64,000 bases of DNA from Saccharomycopsis fibuligera x Saccharomycopsis cf. fibuligera (lineage: Eukaryota; Ascomycota; Saccharomycetes; Ascoideales; Saccharomycopsidaceae). Every line of letters starts with the position of its first letter. The stretch's first letter is position 1. Below the pieces are notes generated by a model. The model was not told the DNA's origin. It worked only from the letters and a program-made list of their open reading frames with translations, and ran no database searches. The position numbers and the translations under genes were made by a program. Positions 29,833 to 42,800 of this stretch are shown here, in pieces. The stretch spans positions 1,984,001 through 2,048,000 of the forward strand of contig CP012817.1 in NCBI GenBank assembly GCA_001936135.1. Direction: 5' to 3'.

Positions 29833-32432
29833 TGTACTTATTGCAGAACATTACTGTAAAGCAAAATATTGGTTGTCAAGAGTAATTACGGCGGACAATC
29901 AATGGTTATCATTTTTTTTTGGCCTTGTTGTTTAATTGATGACATACCGGAGATTTCTGCAACAAATGTTGTATTTCCGTAGCATTAAAGCAACAATGCA
30001 AGAAACGACTTGCATTATGTTGATCCTGGTCAGCTATTGGAGAATATTGATGAGCGTCACTAATATTTACTTGAAAACAATCTCCAGAAATAAAAAAAAA
30101 AAACCGTTTAGCTATTTGGAGACTGTGAATTGCAACGCTGATCTTTAAAGAACAACTGGAGTAATGGTGAGTTTGGTGATCTTGATAAAGGCCCCAGAGT
30201 GCAATACCACAAAACAAGCATTAACAGCATGGCAGTAAGCACTCGACCCGCTGCTAATTTCGACTCTTGATGTATGTGATTTGACGTCCTTTCAATTGTG
30301 TTTCTCGAAAAAAAAACATAATTTTTTCCAACGCTGTAATTTTACTACTCCATAGCTAATCAGTGGAAAAGAATGAATCTACATGGAAGCTTCTCAAGTT
30401 TCATTAGTAAGAAGACAAGCCTGTATGTTCAAATAGAATAGGAGTCTACTACAAAACTCGAATGTTTTGAGATTACAAAGTCAATACCCCCAATACCCAT
30501 TGTATGCAATAGACTGTACGAATCCATGAGTTTTAGCCTGAGAAAGGCTGCGGTACAAATGAAGTTTACCGCAACCTCAAATGCAAAGTTGTGAGCCCAT
30601 GGAAGTTGTCAACAATATGCGCGTCACGCGAAATATACAATGTACCATATACAATAAGCAAACAGCAACAAGAACGACAATCAGCTACTATATAGCTTGC
30701 TTCAAAGACAAATCGCTATAAATCCGAATATTCTTAAAAGTGCAAATTCTATAGGAGTATCAACATCGTGGCTTTGCCGTCGTACTTGACCACAAGCTGG
30801 CTGATCTGCTCAAATGTTGACACGCTTTACCTCAACAATAGAAAGTTCAATTCTTATGATAGTTGTTCACAGATACGCAGAATATCGATTATTGTTTGCG
30901 TTGATATTGATAATAGTGATAAATACAGAGAAAAGTATCTAGCTCGAGTTTGAGCACAGCCAAAAAGCGGAGCTCCCAATTTGTCGAAAATCCAACCAAG
31001 ACAGGGTAGATACATTTTCAATTGGTGTATTATTTGAATAAATTTAAAATACATAATTTGTTTTTGTACGAGTTGTTGGGTATTAATAAGATTCTGTTTT
31101 AGGCACATTCTAACCTTTCTAAGCGCAGACCTGCTACTAAATATAAACAAGCACTTATTGTTCTTAATTTCTTTTCAAAGCTTGAATTAAACTTATCTCT
31201 ATGTGGAAATTATGCAAATAGATAAACCTGTCTCTCGCGTAACAACAAAGAACAGAAATGAACATTTTTGATGAGCAGTGTAGTGCAATACAGAACACAC
31301 CTGTGTTTGGTTTTCCGGCAGGGCTTCATTTTGGCAATATACTAGGTGAGATTAGAAGCCATTTATGACAACTGTAGCACATTTATAGATTAGCTTTACA
31401 CCTATATATAATAGAATTATAGTTTCTGATTGTCGGTCCAGACCTCGGAGTTACTCTATCAGTCAAAAAGAAAGTTTATGTTCAATACAACTCAAACCTG
31501 ATCTATTTTTGGAATTTTAGCCACCAGCAAAACATACCTTATGGCAAATATAAAAATTGTTTAGTTGATATTTGCTTTTTTTAGATGAAAGCTCTGTGTT
31601 GAAAGTTCTTAAGGATAAGGTAGAATGGAATTTGCGGAGACCTTTACGCGAGTTGTTGTACAATGCTCTATATTTTTACAATCAGCTTGGATGACGCACG
31701 CCGCCGACAGTTTCATTAAAAAAGGGGCAACTAAAACAACAAGTTAAAGAAGTTCAGTGGGTTGTTGTTTGCAGCTATAGTATTGAGCATCCGGAGACTG
31801 GATTATGCTTATTACTCTAGCCGCGATGAAATTTGGCTTATTGCAAAGGTATTATCCATGAGACGCACTACAATAAATAGGTCAATGCATAGTTTCTTAA
31901 AGCTAAAACTCGTGGATTCAACTATTGAAGAGCGAGCAAGCCGCTTTGACTGATTTGTTGCAAAATCTGACCGGCTTAGGTTAAAAAACCTGTATATGCC
32001 TTCGTGGTCCAGAAATCCTGAATATTGAAAATCAGCAGAGATGATATCAGATGGCGGGAAATGTCTTGGCTTGTCCGCTGTTTTTATCAAAAAAGCTGGT
32101 CGGGTATCGTATAGGATATTTCGCTCTTGCTAAATTCCCTGTGATAAAACCAATTATTATATCTGCTTGGCTGCTGAATATTTAACTTCAACTTCCAAGA
32201 CAAGCCAAACTGTCAAAGCTTTTCTTTTTGAAGAGAGAAGTAAAAATGCAACTGGGTTTATATCAACAGATACCTCTGTAGAACGTGACTGGTAATGGAT
32301 ATGGATATGCCAGAAATCCGGAAAACGCAGCTGAAGCGGTCGAGGTTTGGTGAAAAAAAATAATGTTCGATTATTCAATCGGCAACAAACCTGGAACACT
32401 GAAACATTCTCTATCGCGAAAAGCTTAGTTAA

Positions 32433-32690
32433 TTAAAAAATTAAGAAAGGAACCCAGCAAGGGAGCTTTTCGCGCCGCAAGTAGAAAATTGTACAAAGAT
32501 TATTACATCTATAGTGCCAGCACCGCCTAATATAGTCTTGGCCAGATTTATATTGGGAATACGTCAAGTTATAGGGAATGAACAAACCACCAGCTACTGG
32601 CATACCAGGAACTTTGAAGTTGGAGTGAATACCCAAAGCCTCTAATTCAGACGGTCAGTTAGCTTCAAAAACAGAGATTCCAAGGCACAG
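32433..32690 (-). pseudogene. Possible protein-coding remnant
   Basis: On the minus strand a frame encodes a peptide of unusually balanced composition (SELEALGIHSNFKVPGMPVA, continuing GGLFIPYN). A TGA separates it from an upstream stretch LGISVFEAN, and a second frame continues the protein-like character past about 32510. This pattern fits a decayed gene, but I do not recognise the family. Confidence 0.3.
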
Positions 32691-33405
32691 CACTAGAAGT
32701 ATCTAGTTACGATACTTCTTGGTCAACATGCTAGCTGAAACTCTTCAAGGAAAGCAAAGCTCTCTCTTTAGCCTCGGTAGACACAACACAACACGACAAA
32801 AAACGACAACTGCGCCTGACATAAAAATTTACCTAAGTCTTGAACGGTGTGTTGCTAATTGCGCAAATCCTTATTGTTAAAAACACAATAATATATTGCA
32901 GGAAATGTATGCATTTATATGCGTCATGCATATAGTAGTCTTAACTGCATGCGACGCATAATACAGTACGCATAGTCAAAACCCACTATTGAATGAAAAG
33001 TGCAGTTTGCAGAGTGCCTGTCTGCACTAGATTTGAATTTCACCTGGTACAAACGAAGCAATCCATTATGTTTTGTGAAAATATTTTTATATAAGCTAGC
33101 TCGAATCTTCCTTCTGCGTTTTCTCTTTTTTTAAACCACTTTTTATTGACAAGTCCGTTAGACACGTTTATATGCTGTTGAATCATTAACCAGACCTTTC
33201 GTTTCAGTACCCAAAAGACCATCAAAGCAGATAGATACAGACAAGCAAACTTTGTGGCAACAACCGCTTTCTATCTATTTCCTCTAACCATTCATTTGTT
33301 TCCGGTCTCCACTAACACTATCGCTTTTCACCCAACTTTTATCCTTTCACATTCTTGTCCATCGGCTTCACGAAAATCCGGAACATTCGTTAGTATTCGA
33401 TAATC

Positions 33406-34665
33406 ATGTTGTTTTCAAGTATACTCTATATTTTTTCATTGTCAACTGCTACTTTGGCTGCTCAACTTTTCAACAAGAACTTTGATTATTCTCAAAAGGG
33501 CACCATCAGAGGTGTTAACTTAGGTGGTTGGTTTGTACTTGAGCCATATATGAACCCATCTCTTTTCAAAGCTTTTGGCGATAATGAAGATGATATACCA
33601 GCTGATGAGTATCACTATACCTTAAAGTTGGGCAAAGATGAAGCCAAAAAGAGATTGGAGAACCACTGGGCTACATGGCTTACCGAGAAAGATTTTGAAG
33701 ACATGAAAGAATATGGCTTGAATTTTGCCAGAATTCCTATTGGATACTGGGCTTTTCTTGCCTTGGATGAAGATCCATATGTTCAAGGACAAGTTCCATA
33801 CTTGGACAAGGCTCTTGAATGGGCAAGAAAGAATGACATTAAAGTGTGGATTGATTTACATGGTGTTCCTGGAAGCCAGAACGGTTTTGATAACTCTGGA
33901 TTTAGAGAAGAAGCTCAGTACTTGGCGTGGTTCCAACACGATAACTTGAATAAGACTAGGGATGTTTTAAGCACAATTGCTCACAAATACGGCGGCTTAA
34001 ACTATTCTGATGTTATTGTTGGTATTGAATTGGTCAATGAACCATTGGGTACTTACTTAGACATTAACACTATTGAACAATATTACCTTGACGGTTATGA
34101 TATTGTCAGAAAGGATGCAAACTCCCTCAACAATGTTATTATTCATGATGCTTTCAGAACTCAAAATTACTGGGATGATTTTATGAAGTTGTATGACTAC
34201 TGGGGGGTTGTTGTTGATCACCATCGTTACCAAGTTTTTTCAGTCGCAGAATTAAATAGAACAATTGACGAGCATGTTGAGTTTGTTTGCAACCAAGGTA
34301 ACGATACACAAACTGAGTACCACTGGACTGTTACTGGAGAATGGTCTGCTGCGTTGACTGATTGCTCTAAATGGTTGAATGGTGCTGGAAGAGGCGCCAG
34401 ATATGACGCTTCTTACCAAAACGATAATGCACTTGGTAGCTGCGAAGGTATTGATGATATTTCTACCTGGTCTGATGAACGTAAAGAGAACACTAGAAAA
34501 TACATTGAAGCCCAGTTGGATGCTTATGATCAAGGTGCCGGCTGGGTTTTCTGGAGTTACAAAACCGAAAGTACTATTGAGTGGGACTTCAAAAGATTAG
34601 CAGAATACGGTTTATTCCCTCAACCGCTAACAGACAGAAAATATCCAAATATTTGCGGTTATTAA
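33406..34665 (+). CDS. EXG1: Secreted exo-1,3-beta-glucanase, GH5
   Basis: Encodes 419 residues. A signal peptide covers about residues 1-19 (hydrophobic core, ending STATLAA). The mature protein starts near NFDYSQKGTIRGVNLGGWFV, the standard opening of fungal Exg1/Xog1 enzymes. The catalytic acid/base is Glu212 in VNEP and the nucleophile is Glu312 in VTGEW; a conserved HHYQVF and a C-terminal FWSYKTE block are also present. It hydrolyses terminal beta-1,3-glucosyl bonds in wall glucan and acts outside the cell or in the wall. I see no Kex2 Lys-Arg site before the mature start. Several N-glycosylation sequons occur (NKT, NYS, NRT, NDT). Leucine codons include no CTG. Confidence 0.95.
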   Translation: MLFSSILYIFSLSTATLAAQLFNKNFDYSQKGTIRGVNLGGWFVLEPYMNPSLFKAFGDNEDDIPADEYHYTLKLGKDEAKKRLENHWATWLTEKDFEDMKEYGLNFARIPIGYWAFLALDEDPYVQGQVPYLDKALEWARKNDIKVWIDLHGVPGSQNGFDNSGFREEAQYLAWFQHDNLNKTRDVLSTIAHKYGGLNYSDVIVGIELVNEPLGTYLDINTIEQYYLDGYDIVRKDANSLNNVIIHDAFRTQNYWDDFMKLYDYWGVVVDHHRYQVFSVAELNRTIDEHVEFVCNQGNDTQTEYHWTVTGEWSAALTDCSKWLNGAGRGARYDASYQNDNALGSCEGIDDISTWSDERKENTRKYIEAQLDAYDQGAGWVFWSYKTESTIEWDFKRLAEYGLFPQPLTDRKYPNICGY

Positions 34666-37395
34666 TTTACTTCATGATTAATTTTTATTTATTTTTTATC
34701 TTCCCATTAGGTTTTCAAGACATTATTTCTGTTTAAGCATTCAAACAAACAACGTTTGCTTTTTTTTCTGTGTTTTGCTTATCTGTTTCGTTTACTGCCC
34801 AATCAACAAAGTTGTTAAAAAGAAACTAGAAGAAGCTTTTAACTTGTTTTAGCTATTTCAATGCTATCTCTACCTACCACCATTCGAGCTTTTGCATGCC
34901 ACTACTACTAGCGGGGCTCATGAAAATACCAATTCTTGTTCATCATGCCAATTGGCGTTTTGATAAACCTTTTTTAGTTTTTCAAAAATTTCTTTTAACT
35001 TTTCATATTTTTATGTTTTCTTACAATGTTTACACTTGTTTCTTCTGTCCTCTTTTGAGGGTACATACTATATCAGCTTTTCTAGTTAAAAAGTCAAAGA
35101 CTATTTTCGTTTTTTCATAAATGCAAATTCTGCGTTGTTAAAAAAGCAGACTAGTTATCTCAAAGTGTCTTTCAATGGTGCGGAATTTGTCTTCGCGTAC
35201 AATGTTGTAACAGAGTATATCTTTTAATTGTTAAAAACCGGCGTGGCTCAATACACAATTCAACTATGCATGAGAGCTAATTGTTCCGTGCATAGAGGCT
35301 GTATAAGCTTTAACCTTATAGTGTTTGAAGGGATGTTGTAACTACGGGCACATAACTTTCACTCACAACCACTGCACGATGTAGGTTTTGCAAGGTAGCA
35401 CTACAATAGTGGTGCCTCTTTTGTGTGAAGTTGCTTCTTGTGTGAAAGACGTGTCTTTATTACTTGATGCCTGAAAATAAAGAAAGTAAAATAAAGAAAA
35501 AAGCTCACTGAGTTCCTTGACTCTGAGAACATCTCTTCAAAAAATAATACAGTATTGTTAGTGGCAAGGTAAGCAATTCACCAGTGTTTACTGATTTTTT
35601 TAGTGAAAATAAACAATTGTTCACGGAAATGGCTTTGACATTGGCTAACATTGTAGTGCAGGACAAAGCTGTATGACGAAGTAGGTCGCAGCACAAAACC
35701 GAAGCAAAACAAGATGACAGGCATCAAAGAAAGCTACGCATTTTGTACACGTTTTCTACCGCGTACGAGCCGCTTGTTGGAGTGCGTTTCACAAAAAAGA
35801 AAAAGATGCATGCTGCGATTTACTGCAGGAGTTTATTGATAAAGGAGTAACGCAGAAAATATATCAATAGAGAAGTGTACCAATTGAGGAGGTATATTCC
35901 TCAATGATGTTTACCAAAAAGAAACAAAGCGAAGCAAAAACACTCTTCGGGGTCAAGAGAGCATTTATAGTGTACTATAAATGGTTCACTTTTGTTGTGA
36001 GAAATGCCAATAGTTTTGTCCTGTTTTGAGTTTCAGGATCCTTTGAATATCATAAGACATGTATTAGTTTTTTTGAAACTTCGCCGTAAAAACTGTCTAG
36101 CTCAACTATTAGACATAAGTGCATGTTGCAAAACGCAGTAATGTTAGAGCTTTTTTTATGAAAAAATTTCCATAACAGATGAAATAAATGGAAACAAACA
36201 CACTTCAAAGTAATAACTTTGTGATAAACAGAATAAACATTAAATAATGATAGTAAATATATGGATAATTCTAAGCAGGTCATGCAGCTTTCAACAAAGC
36301 CAGCTCAGCTTAGTATCAATAATAACGTTCAACATAATAGCCAGCATGCGGCTACAAACTGTATGGGTTGAATTGTGGTACTTATTATTAGTCTAGGAGC
36401 AAACCATCGGTTCAAATCTCCAATATTTCCGCACCTACTTGCTTTAAAAGCTCACAGCTTTCGAGCTTCATTGCTCAACGTTTACTTTTAATCTCTCTCT
36501 TTTTTTTTTTTTGAATTTTTTTTTTTTGAAACAAAAAAAAATTCAATGTAAACAAAAATTGCTTGCGAAAGAACAGTGCTAAAATTTAAGCCCTATTATA
36601 TGCTTTACGACGCGAAATTTAGTAAAATTATTAAAATACACCAAATTAGAACTAAATTTTTATCAACCAGAAGCGGCCGACAAGAGGTTATAAAACGATG
36701 GCCAAAAATAAAAACATTCAAATAAATTGATAGCTAGTGATCTAAGGTTAACTAAATTCATTGACAAACCCAATCTACCAAATTTTTGAAAAATCGTGGG
36801 CAAAGTTTCACTCTTTGAGGATATTAGAAACTGGACTGGCTATATCAGTAAAGTATGTTGAGATATTGAGAACAAGTAGCTGGCCCCAAAAAGCAATCGT
36901 TTTGTCATCTCATTCCAAACCAGGATTTCTTTCAGATCTTCGGAGTTTTTCAATTATTGTTGTAGTCTTGTACTTCATAGTCTAAATGAGTACACTTGAA
37001 TGCCGGAAAGACATGTTCATATCACTACAGCCACAGCGACACTACCACTTGATTCATTCGGAATATATAAAAAGTGGTCTTTAAAACTTTTGTGTCATCA
37101 ATTTTTATCAATTTTTTAAAATAGGTGAAAGGGTTCGGGGGCCCGTATTCGAAGCTCTGCAGGATACTGTTGCAGCCTGCAACTCCATATAGGGCGATTG
37201 ACGCGTGACGTTTAAATAGAATAACTTAAGACATCATAAAGAACATTGGGATGTCACTGAGTGCGGTTAGTGATTTATGTAGTTCCTACTATGCTTTATC
37301 GAGCATCATGGGAAAAAACAGAAAAGCGAGGATAAGACTAAAGATACCGAATGAGAACAGATGTGTCAGGCTATATCGATCTAAACTAGTAATTT
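34666..37395. other. 2.7 kb intergenic region between EXG1 and OMA1
   Basis: No gene recognised on either strand; only short frames of low complexity. The left end is the EXG1 3' flank and the right end the OMA1 promoter, which holds one ACGCGT at about 37201. A GGTTCAAATC at about 36408 resembles a B box but does not fold into a tRNA. Confidence 0.6.
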
Positions 37396-38517
37396 ATGAG
37401 GCTATTCAAGTTTAACAGCAGAATGTTTATCATAGCGTCTAACCTGGCAAGGTCCACAGGCTCTAGATTCTTCTCAACAAAAATTGGTAACATGTACAAT
37501 TTTAGTACTTGTTTACTGAGACACCGTTCCCAAGTTCAGCGGCAAAGACCGCGAGTCCTCCGGGGAATATTTGCCAGAACATATGCAACCTACAACTATT
37601 TCCCAAACCATGGTAGTAGTCTGTTCAATATTAACGATCAGAAAACTAAAAAAAGGCTTATTTACGGATTTCTTGGTATTACCGGCTTTTATCTTTATAA
37701 TTTGAATGAGGCTCCAATATCTCACCGAAGACGGTTTTTATGGATTCCTGACTCGTTTGAAACTTTTTTAGGGAACATGACGTATAACTCCGTTATGCTG
37801 CAATACCGCAATCAGCTTTTGCCTCATAACCATCCAGTTTATGGTGAAGTTATGGATGTTGTGGATAGACTTATAAAATCCAGCGAAAAATTGATTAATA
37901 CAGGTGATAACAACATTGAGGACGGAAGTTTTCTGCGTGATAAGCGCACTAAGGAGATCAATTGGCAAGTGGAAGTGGTAAATGATCCTCGTGCTCCACC
38001 TAATGCTTTTGTTATACCTGGTGGGAAGATTTTTGTTTTTAGTTCTATTTTACCAATTTGCCATAACAAAGATGGAATTGCTACAGTTTTAGGGCACGAG
38101 ATCTCACATCAATTGGCTCGTCATACTGCTGAACAACACTCCAGCAACCCGTTTCTCACTATTGGATTACTTATATTGTCGAGTTCTATCGGGATTTCTG
38201 CTAGATATATAGACTGGGCTCTAAATCTTTTTACTTTGAAGATGTCAAGAACAATGGAAAGCGAAGCCGATTATATTGGACTAATGTTAATGTCTGATGC
38301 ATGTTTTAATCCTGAAGAGGCCCCTAAATTTTGGCGTCGCATGCAAAAGGCTACGATGCAGGTTCCCGGTGCTATAAGACTTCCTGAATATGCCTCCACG
38401 CATCCTGGTAGTGAAAGAAGAGAGCATGATATGGTTAGTTGGTTACCAGAAGCAAGAACGAGAAAGGCTGCTTCTGGTTGTGACGACGCTCATGCTTTTT
38501 TCAGTGTACCTTGGTAG
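37396..38517 (+). CDS. OMA1: Mitochondrial inner-membrane metalloprotease Oma1
   Basis: Encodes 373 residues. It is an M48-family zinc protease: HEISH at residues 234-238 gives the two His ligands and catalytic Glu235, and Glu290 in ESEAD is the third ligand. The blocks NAFVIPGGKIFVFS and STHPGSERR are typical of Oma1/M48C. The N-terminus is basic and rich in Arg, Ser and Phe (mitochondrial presequence). A hydrophobic segment at about 92-105 (YGFLGITGFYLYN) and another after HEISH (TIGLLILSSSIGIS) could be membrane segments. Oma1 cleaves inner-membrane proteins in stress quality control. The first ATG is used; a second in-frame ATG twelve codons on would still leave a presequence. It is convergent with the next gene. 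Confidence 0.92.
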   Translation: MRLFKFNSRMFIIASNLARSTGSRFFSTKIGNMYNFSTCLLRHRSQVQRQRPRVLRGIFARTYATYNYFPNHGSSLFNINDQKTKKRLIYGFLGITGFYLYNLNEAPISHRRRFLWIPDSFETFLGNMTYNSVMLQYRNQLLPHNHPVYGEVMDVVDRLIKSSEKLINTGDNNIEDGSFLRDKRTKEINWQVEVVNDPRAPPNAFVIPGGKIFVFSSILPICHNKDGIATVLGHEISHQLARHTAEQHSSNPFLTIGLLILSSSIGISARYIDWALNLFTLKMSRTMESEADYIGLMLMSDACFNPEEAPKFWRRMQKATMQVPGAIRLPEYASTHPGSERREHDMVSWLPEARTRKAASGCDDAHAFFSVPW

Positions 38518-38597
38518 ATAATTACGCATTAAACTCTTGTATATGTTACTCGTTGAAGCAAAATATATGTTTATATCTTTGTTAATTATTTTATCTC

Positions 38598-38652
38598 AAA
38601 AAAGCAAAAAAGTAAAAAAGCAAAAAAGCAAAAAAGCAAAAAAGCAAAAAAG
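38598..38652 (+). repeat. AAAAAAGC octamer tandem repeat
   Basis: About seven copies of an 8-bp AAAAAAGC/T unit between the convergent stops of OMA1 and the 38784 gene. Confidence 0.9.
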
Positions 38653-38783
38653 CTTGAATAATTAAAAAATACAAATTGAATAAATAAAAAATAAAAGCCA
38701 ATTAGTATACCTAAAAACTTCGTAAATAAAATCATTTTTCTTCACTTATGAAACGATAAAGCTTTCCTTTTAAAGGTACTACC

Positions 38784-39305
38784 TCAATCCTCAGACTCTT
38801 GAATAAATGGTATACTTTTAGGTCCGCTTCTAGCACAATATTGGTCAAAATAGGTACTCAAAAGGAAACAAAAGACTGTTCTAGCCACCACAGGCACAAC
38901 CAGAACATTACCTGTTGAAATTAACACGACAATAACAATAACGGTTATTACAACAATAATGGCAAAAATGTACCACCTGTACTGATAAAGAAAATTTCTA
39001 ATTGGTTCAGGTAAGTACTTCCACCAAGAAGGAGGCGTTGTACGCTCAAAAGAGCCATCTGGTACCGGGCGAGGCAATAAAGGGGTAATTTCATTGCTTG
39101 GGCTTTCATTTCTGCTCTTTGTGAAACAAATTCGGTTAGAGTTGTAACCTGTTGTAGTGTTAGGTGGCACAATCAACTCTTCGGTTCCTAATGAGGAATT
39201 TTCATCGTGAACTACTTCGTCAGTGTCTGTGTCCCTGATTGCAGAACTGAAATCTTCAGGAGAAGAAGCAAATGGTTTAGCTGGTATTTTATCTTTGCTT
39301 GACAT
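38784..39305 (-). CDS. Small membrane protein with dileucine sorting motif, family unknown
   Basis: Encodes 173 residues. Residues 1-109 are hydrophilic and Ser/Thr/Asp-rich. One strong membrane segment covers about 110-130 (YIFAIIVVITVIVIVVLI), then a weaker hydrophobic stretch (VLVVPVVARTVFCFLL, 134-150). EITPLL at residues 72-77 fits the acidic dileucine E-x-x-x-L-L signal read by AP-3 for Golgi-to-vacuole transport, so a vacuolar or endosomal location is inferred. I do not recognise a family. The start is the first ATG. It is divergent from SMC2 across 533 bp and convergent with OMA1. Confidence 0.75.
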   Translation of the reverse strand: MSSKDKIPAKPFASSPEDFSSAIRDTDTDEVVHDENSSLGTEELIVPPNTTTGYNSNRICFTKSRNESPSNEITPLLPRPVPDGSFERTTPPSWWKYLPEPIRNFLYQYRWYIFAIIVVITVIVIVVLISTGNVLVVPVVARTVFCFLLSTYFDQYCARSGPKSIPFIQESED

Positions 39306-39838
39306 TAAAGGTTTTGACTGAAGAATGATTTCGATAGTACAAAATTCTTAGATATTGATATTGAGTTAAGCGCCGTAAGATCTGAGCGTTTAGAAAATAA
39401 AAGCTTTGAGGATGTTGGTGATGCGATCTCTTCAATAGGGAAAAAAAAATTTTTTTAAGACTGAACTGAAAGTTTAAGGGCAAGATACTTAAGGCGCTTA
39501 AGTGCCATTTTTATATTCAAAATTACAAATGAAATGTTCACAGTTGTCTTGTGATAATGAGAAATGACAGCTTCATACAGGCTTCTGTCGGCATATGCAA
39601 TGTTAGGAAATTATAAACCTGGACACCAAAAAAGATAAAGGGTGTGTGGATGTGATGTTTGTAAAATTTCCAGCAATGTTTTTTTTTTTTTTTTTTTTTT
39701 TTATTTTGATTGATCCGCTTGTGTTTATTTTGAGTATCAATTTGTAAACAAACCATCGCCTGTCGCTAATATATCAGCGGCTCGATTCTTTACAAATTAC
39801 CAAACCAATTAATCAAAAGTATTTACAATAGTATCGCC
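39306..39838. promoter_or_regulatory. Divergent promoter between the 38784 gene and SMC2
   Basis: 533 bp. It holds a 24-base T run at about 39679-39702, a likely nucleosome-depleting poly(dT) element. No MCB box was found near SMC2. Confidence 0.5.
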
Positions 39839-42800
39839 ATGAGGATCGAGGAGTTGATTATAGATGGGTTCAAGTCTTATGCTGCAAGAACCGTCATTAC
39901 CTCTTGGGATCCCCAGTTTAACGCGATAACAGGCTTGAATGGTTCTGGAAAATCTAATATCTTGGATTCTATCTGTTTCGTGCTAGGTATATCTTCCATG
40001 GCAACAGTTAGAGCTTCAAATTTACAAGACTTGATTTATAAAAGAGGACAAGCGGGTGTGACAAAAGCCAGTGTGACCATTGTGTTTGATAATTCTGATA
40101 AAAAAACAAGTCCCATTGGATTTGCGGATCATTCTAAAATTTCCATTACCAGACAAATTGTTATGGGAGGCACGTCCAAATATTTAATCAATGGTCATAG
40201 AGCACAACAGCAGACTGTGTTACAACTATTTCAATCTGTTCAATTGAATATAAATAACCCTAATTTTTTGATTATGCAAGGCAAAATTACGAAAGTGCTA
40301 AACATGCCACCAGCACAAATTTTGGCGTTAGTGGCTGAAGCCGCTGGCACCAAACTTTTCGAAGATAGAAGAGAGAAAGCTGTCAAAACTATGGCCAAAA
40401 AGGACACTAAATTGCACGAAATAAAAAACCTTTTGTTGGAGGAAATCGAGCCCAAATTAGAAAAACTCAGAAAGGAAAAAAAGGCTTTCCTTGAGTTTCA
40501 ACAGACACAATCTGAATTGGATAAGTTACTGAGAATTATGAATGCACACGACTATCATAACTATTCTACCCGATTTGAGCAATATAATACTAGATTAAAG
40601 GAGGGGAAAAACACAATCGAAGAGTTGGTAGAAGATATTGAAAGATTAACCAATGAGCTTGCCACTTTAGAGGAGGATTTGGAACGAGCAAAAAAAATAA
40701 AAGAGAAAGAACTTAAAAAGGGGGGAAAACTTCAAACTCTCGAGAGAAAGGAAGCCGAAATATCAAACGAAATCGTTAGATTAGGCACTTCCAAAAGTTT
40801 GAAACAGGAAAGCTTGAAGGAAGAGCATAAAAATATCGAAAAGACCAAAAACTCTTTGGACAAACTCACCAAAGAGTTTGAGCAAAAGTCTAAAATATTC
40901 CAAAATCTAGACTCAGAGCAAAATCAGGCCAAGGCCGAGTTGCAAAATTTCAAGGAAGAGGTGATAAAAAAAGAAGAATTACTAGCCTCTTTACAAACAG
41001 GTGTTTCTTCAAAAGGTAAATCTGGTGGGTACATGGGCCAACTTCAAGAAGCCAAACAGAAACTTTCAGACTCCAACGTTAAAGTTGAACAATTAAAACT
41101 CAGAATTGATAGACTACTGAAAGAAATCGATAATGATAAACCTAAGATTTTGAGTGCTCAAAAGGAGCATGAAAATCACCAAAAAGAAATAGAGAAATTA
41201 AGACAACAACAGGAACAAGCAGAAGAGCATTTGAAAAGTGTTGGATTCAATCCTGAAAAGTTAAAAGGCTTAAAGGAACAAGAACGCTCTCTTAAGCAGC
41301 AAATCTATAAGCTCTCTAATGAGCTTGAATTCATGAGAAGGAAAATTACCTCTTTAGAGTTTCAATACAGTAAGCCTTCGCCAAATTTTGATCCTAGTTC
41401 TATAAAGGGCGTGGCAGCGAAGTTGTTCTCTTTAGACGAATCTAACTTTGATTCAGCTACTGCTTTGGAAATATCTGCAGGAGGTAAATTGTATAACGTG
41501 GTTGTTGATAATGAGGTAACTGGTTCACAATTATTGGAAAGGGGGCAGCTACGCAAAAGAGTAACAATAATTCCATTAAACAAAATTGCTGCTAGGCTGA
41601 TTGACGCTCGTACAGTTGATTATGCCAAGAGTCTTTGCCCTGACAAAGTTGAGTTAGCCTTAAATCTTGTTGGTTATGAGGATGATGTATCCAGGGCAAT
41701 GGCCTATATTTTTGGCTCTGTTTTCATCACAAAGGATCCACAAACATCGAAAGTTATAACATTTGATCCAAAGATTCGAGCCAAAAGTGTTACGTTAGAG
41801 GGAGATGTTTATGATCCATCTGGTACTTTGTCCGGTGGTAGTAGAAGACAGACGGGGTCACTTCTTATCACTATACAGAATTACAATAGGTTAAATAAGG
41901 AAATTCAGTCTTTGCAGATTCAGTTGAATAATGTCAAAAAAGAAATAACTCAAGAAGACTCTATAAGTAATCAAACTTTATCACTTCAAAAACAAGTCAA
42001 CTTAGCTGCACACTCTCTTGAATTAGCCATCAAAAAGGCCGAAGGCAGTTCCGCTAATACACTCTTGAGAAAGCAGGAGAACAATAATGCAGAGTTAGCA
42101 GATCTCAACGGAAAGGTAGAAAAGGAGATTGATTTACAGCAGACATATCTTCATGAGCTTTCAGTTATAGAAAAAGACATGAAAGAATTTGAAACCAACA
42201 AGGGTTCGAAGTTGAAAGAGTTGGAGAAAGAAACTAAAGAATCAAGAAAAAAAATATCAAAACTCGAAAGCATCGTCCAGGCGAAATTCGATAAATACCA
42301 AGATTTGCAATTTGAACTTGAAAAGCTATCTGGTGATTTAGAGGCATGCAAAGAGCAAATTCGAGAAGCAGAATCTTCTACAAATGATTTACAAAAAGAA
42401 CTTAACGTTATTGATAACAGCTTAGTGTCACTTACCCAAGAAAGCGAGCAGCTTAATGCCCAAATTGAAACCGAGAAAGCTAATATGCTTGGCATTAATA
42501 AGGAGATCGGCGAGATAGTTAAGTTAATCAATCAAAAGGGAAAACAGCTTAACGAAAAGAAGCTTTTCAGCCAGAAACTTAGTCATGAGCTTGAAAAAAT
42601 TGAGTCTACTACGAAAGGATTGAAGAGCCATGTTGACCATTTAATAGAGGAAAATGAGTGGATAACTGACCAAAACATGGTGGCTAGTATTATTCAACAA
42701 AACCCTAACATAAATGTTGAGGAATGTCATGGAAGAATAAAATTTTTGAGCAATAAATTTCAGGGAATGAGAAGAAAAGTCAACTCAAATATCATGAGTA

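Larger units (their letters stand above)
29527..33405. other. 3.9 kb intergenic region
   Basis: No intact gene. It contains A/T runs, a (TA)n tract at 29810-29832, many short unrelated frames, and a possible gene remnant at 32433-32690. The right end must contain the EXG1 promoter; a TTTATATAAG at about 33086-33095 is a candidate TATA, but 310 bp from the ATG. No tRNA or LTR was identified. Confidence 0.6.

Noticed and set aside
36345-36435. tRNA-like stretch with a B-box-like GGTTCAAATC and matching TGCGG / CCGCA ends
   Set aside because: The T stem does not pair, the acceptor stem breaks after five pairs and no anticodon arm forms.
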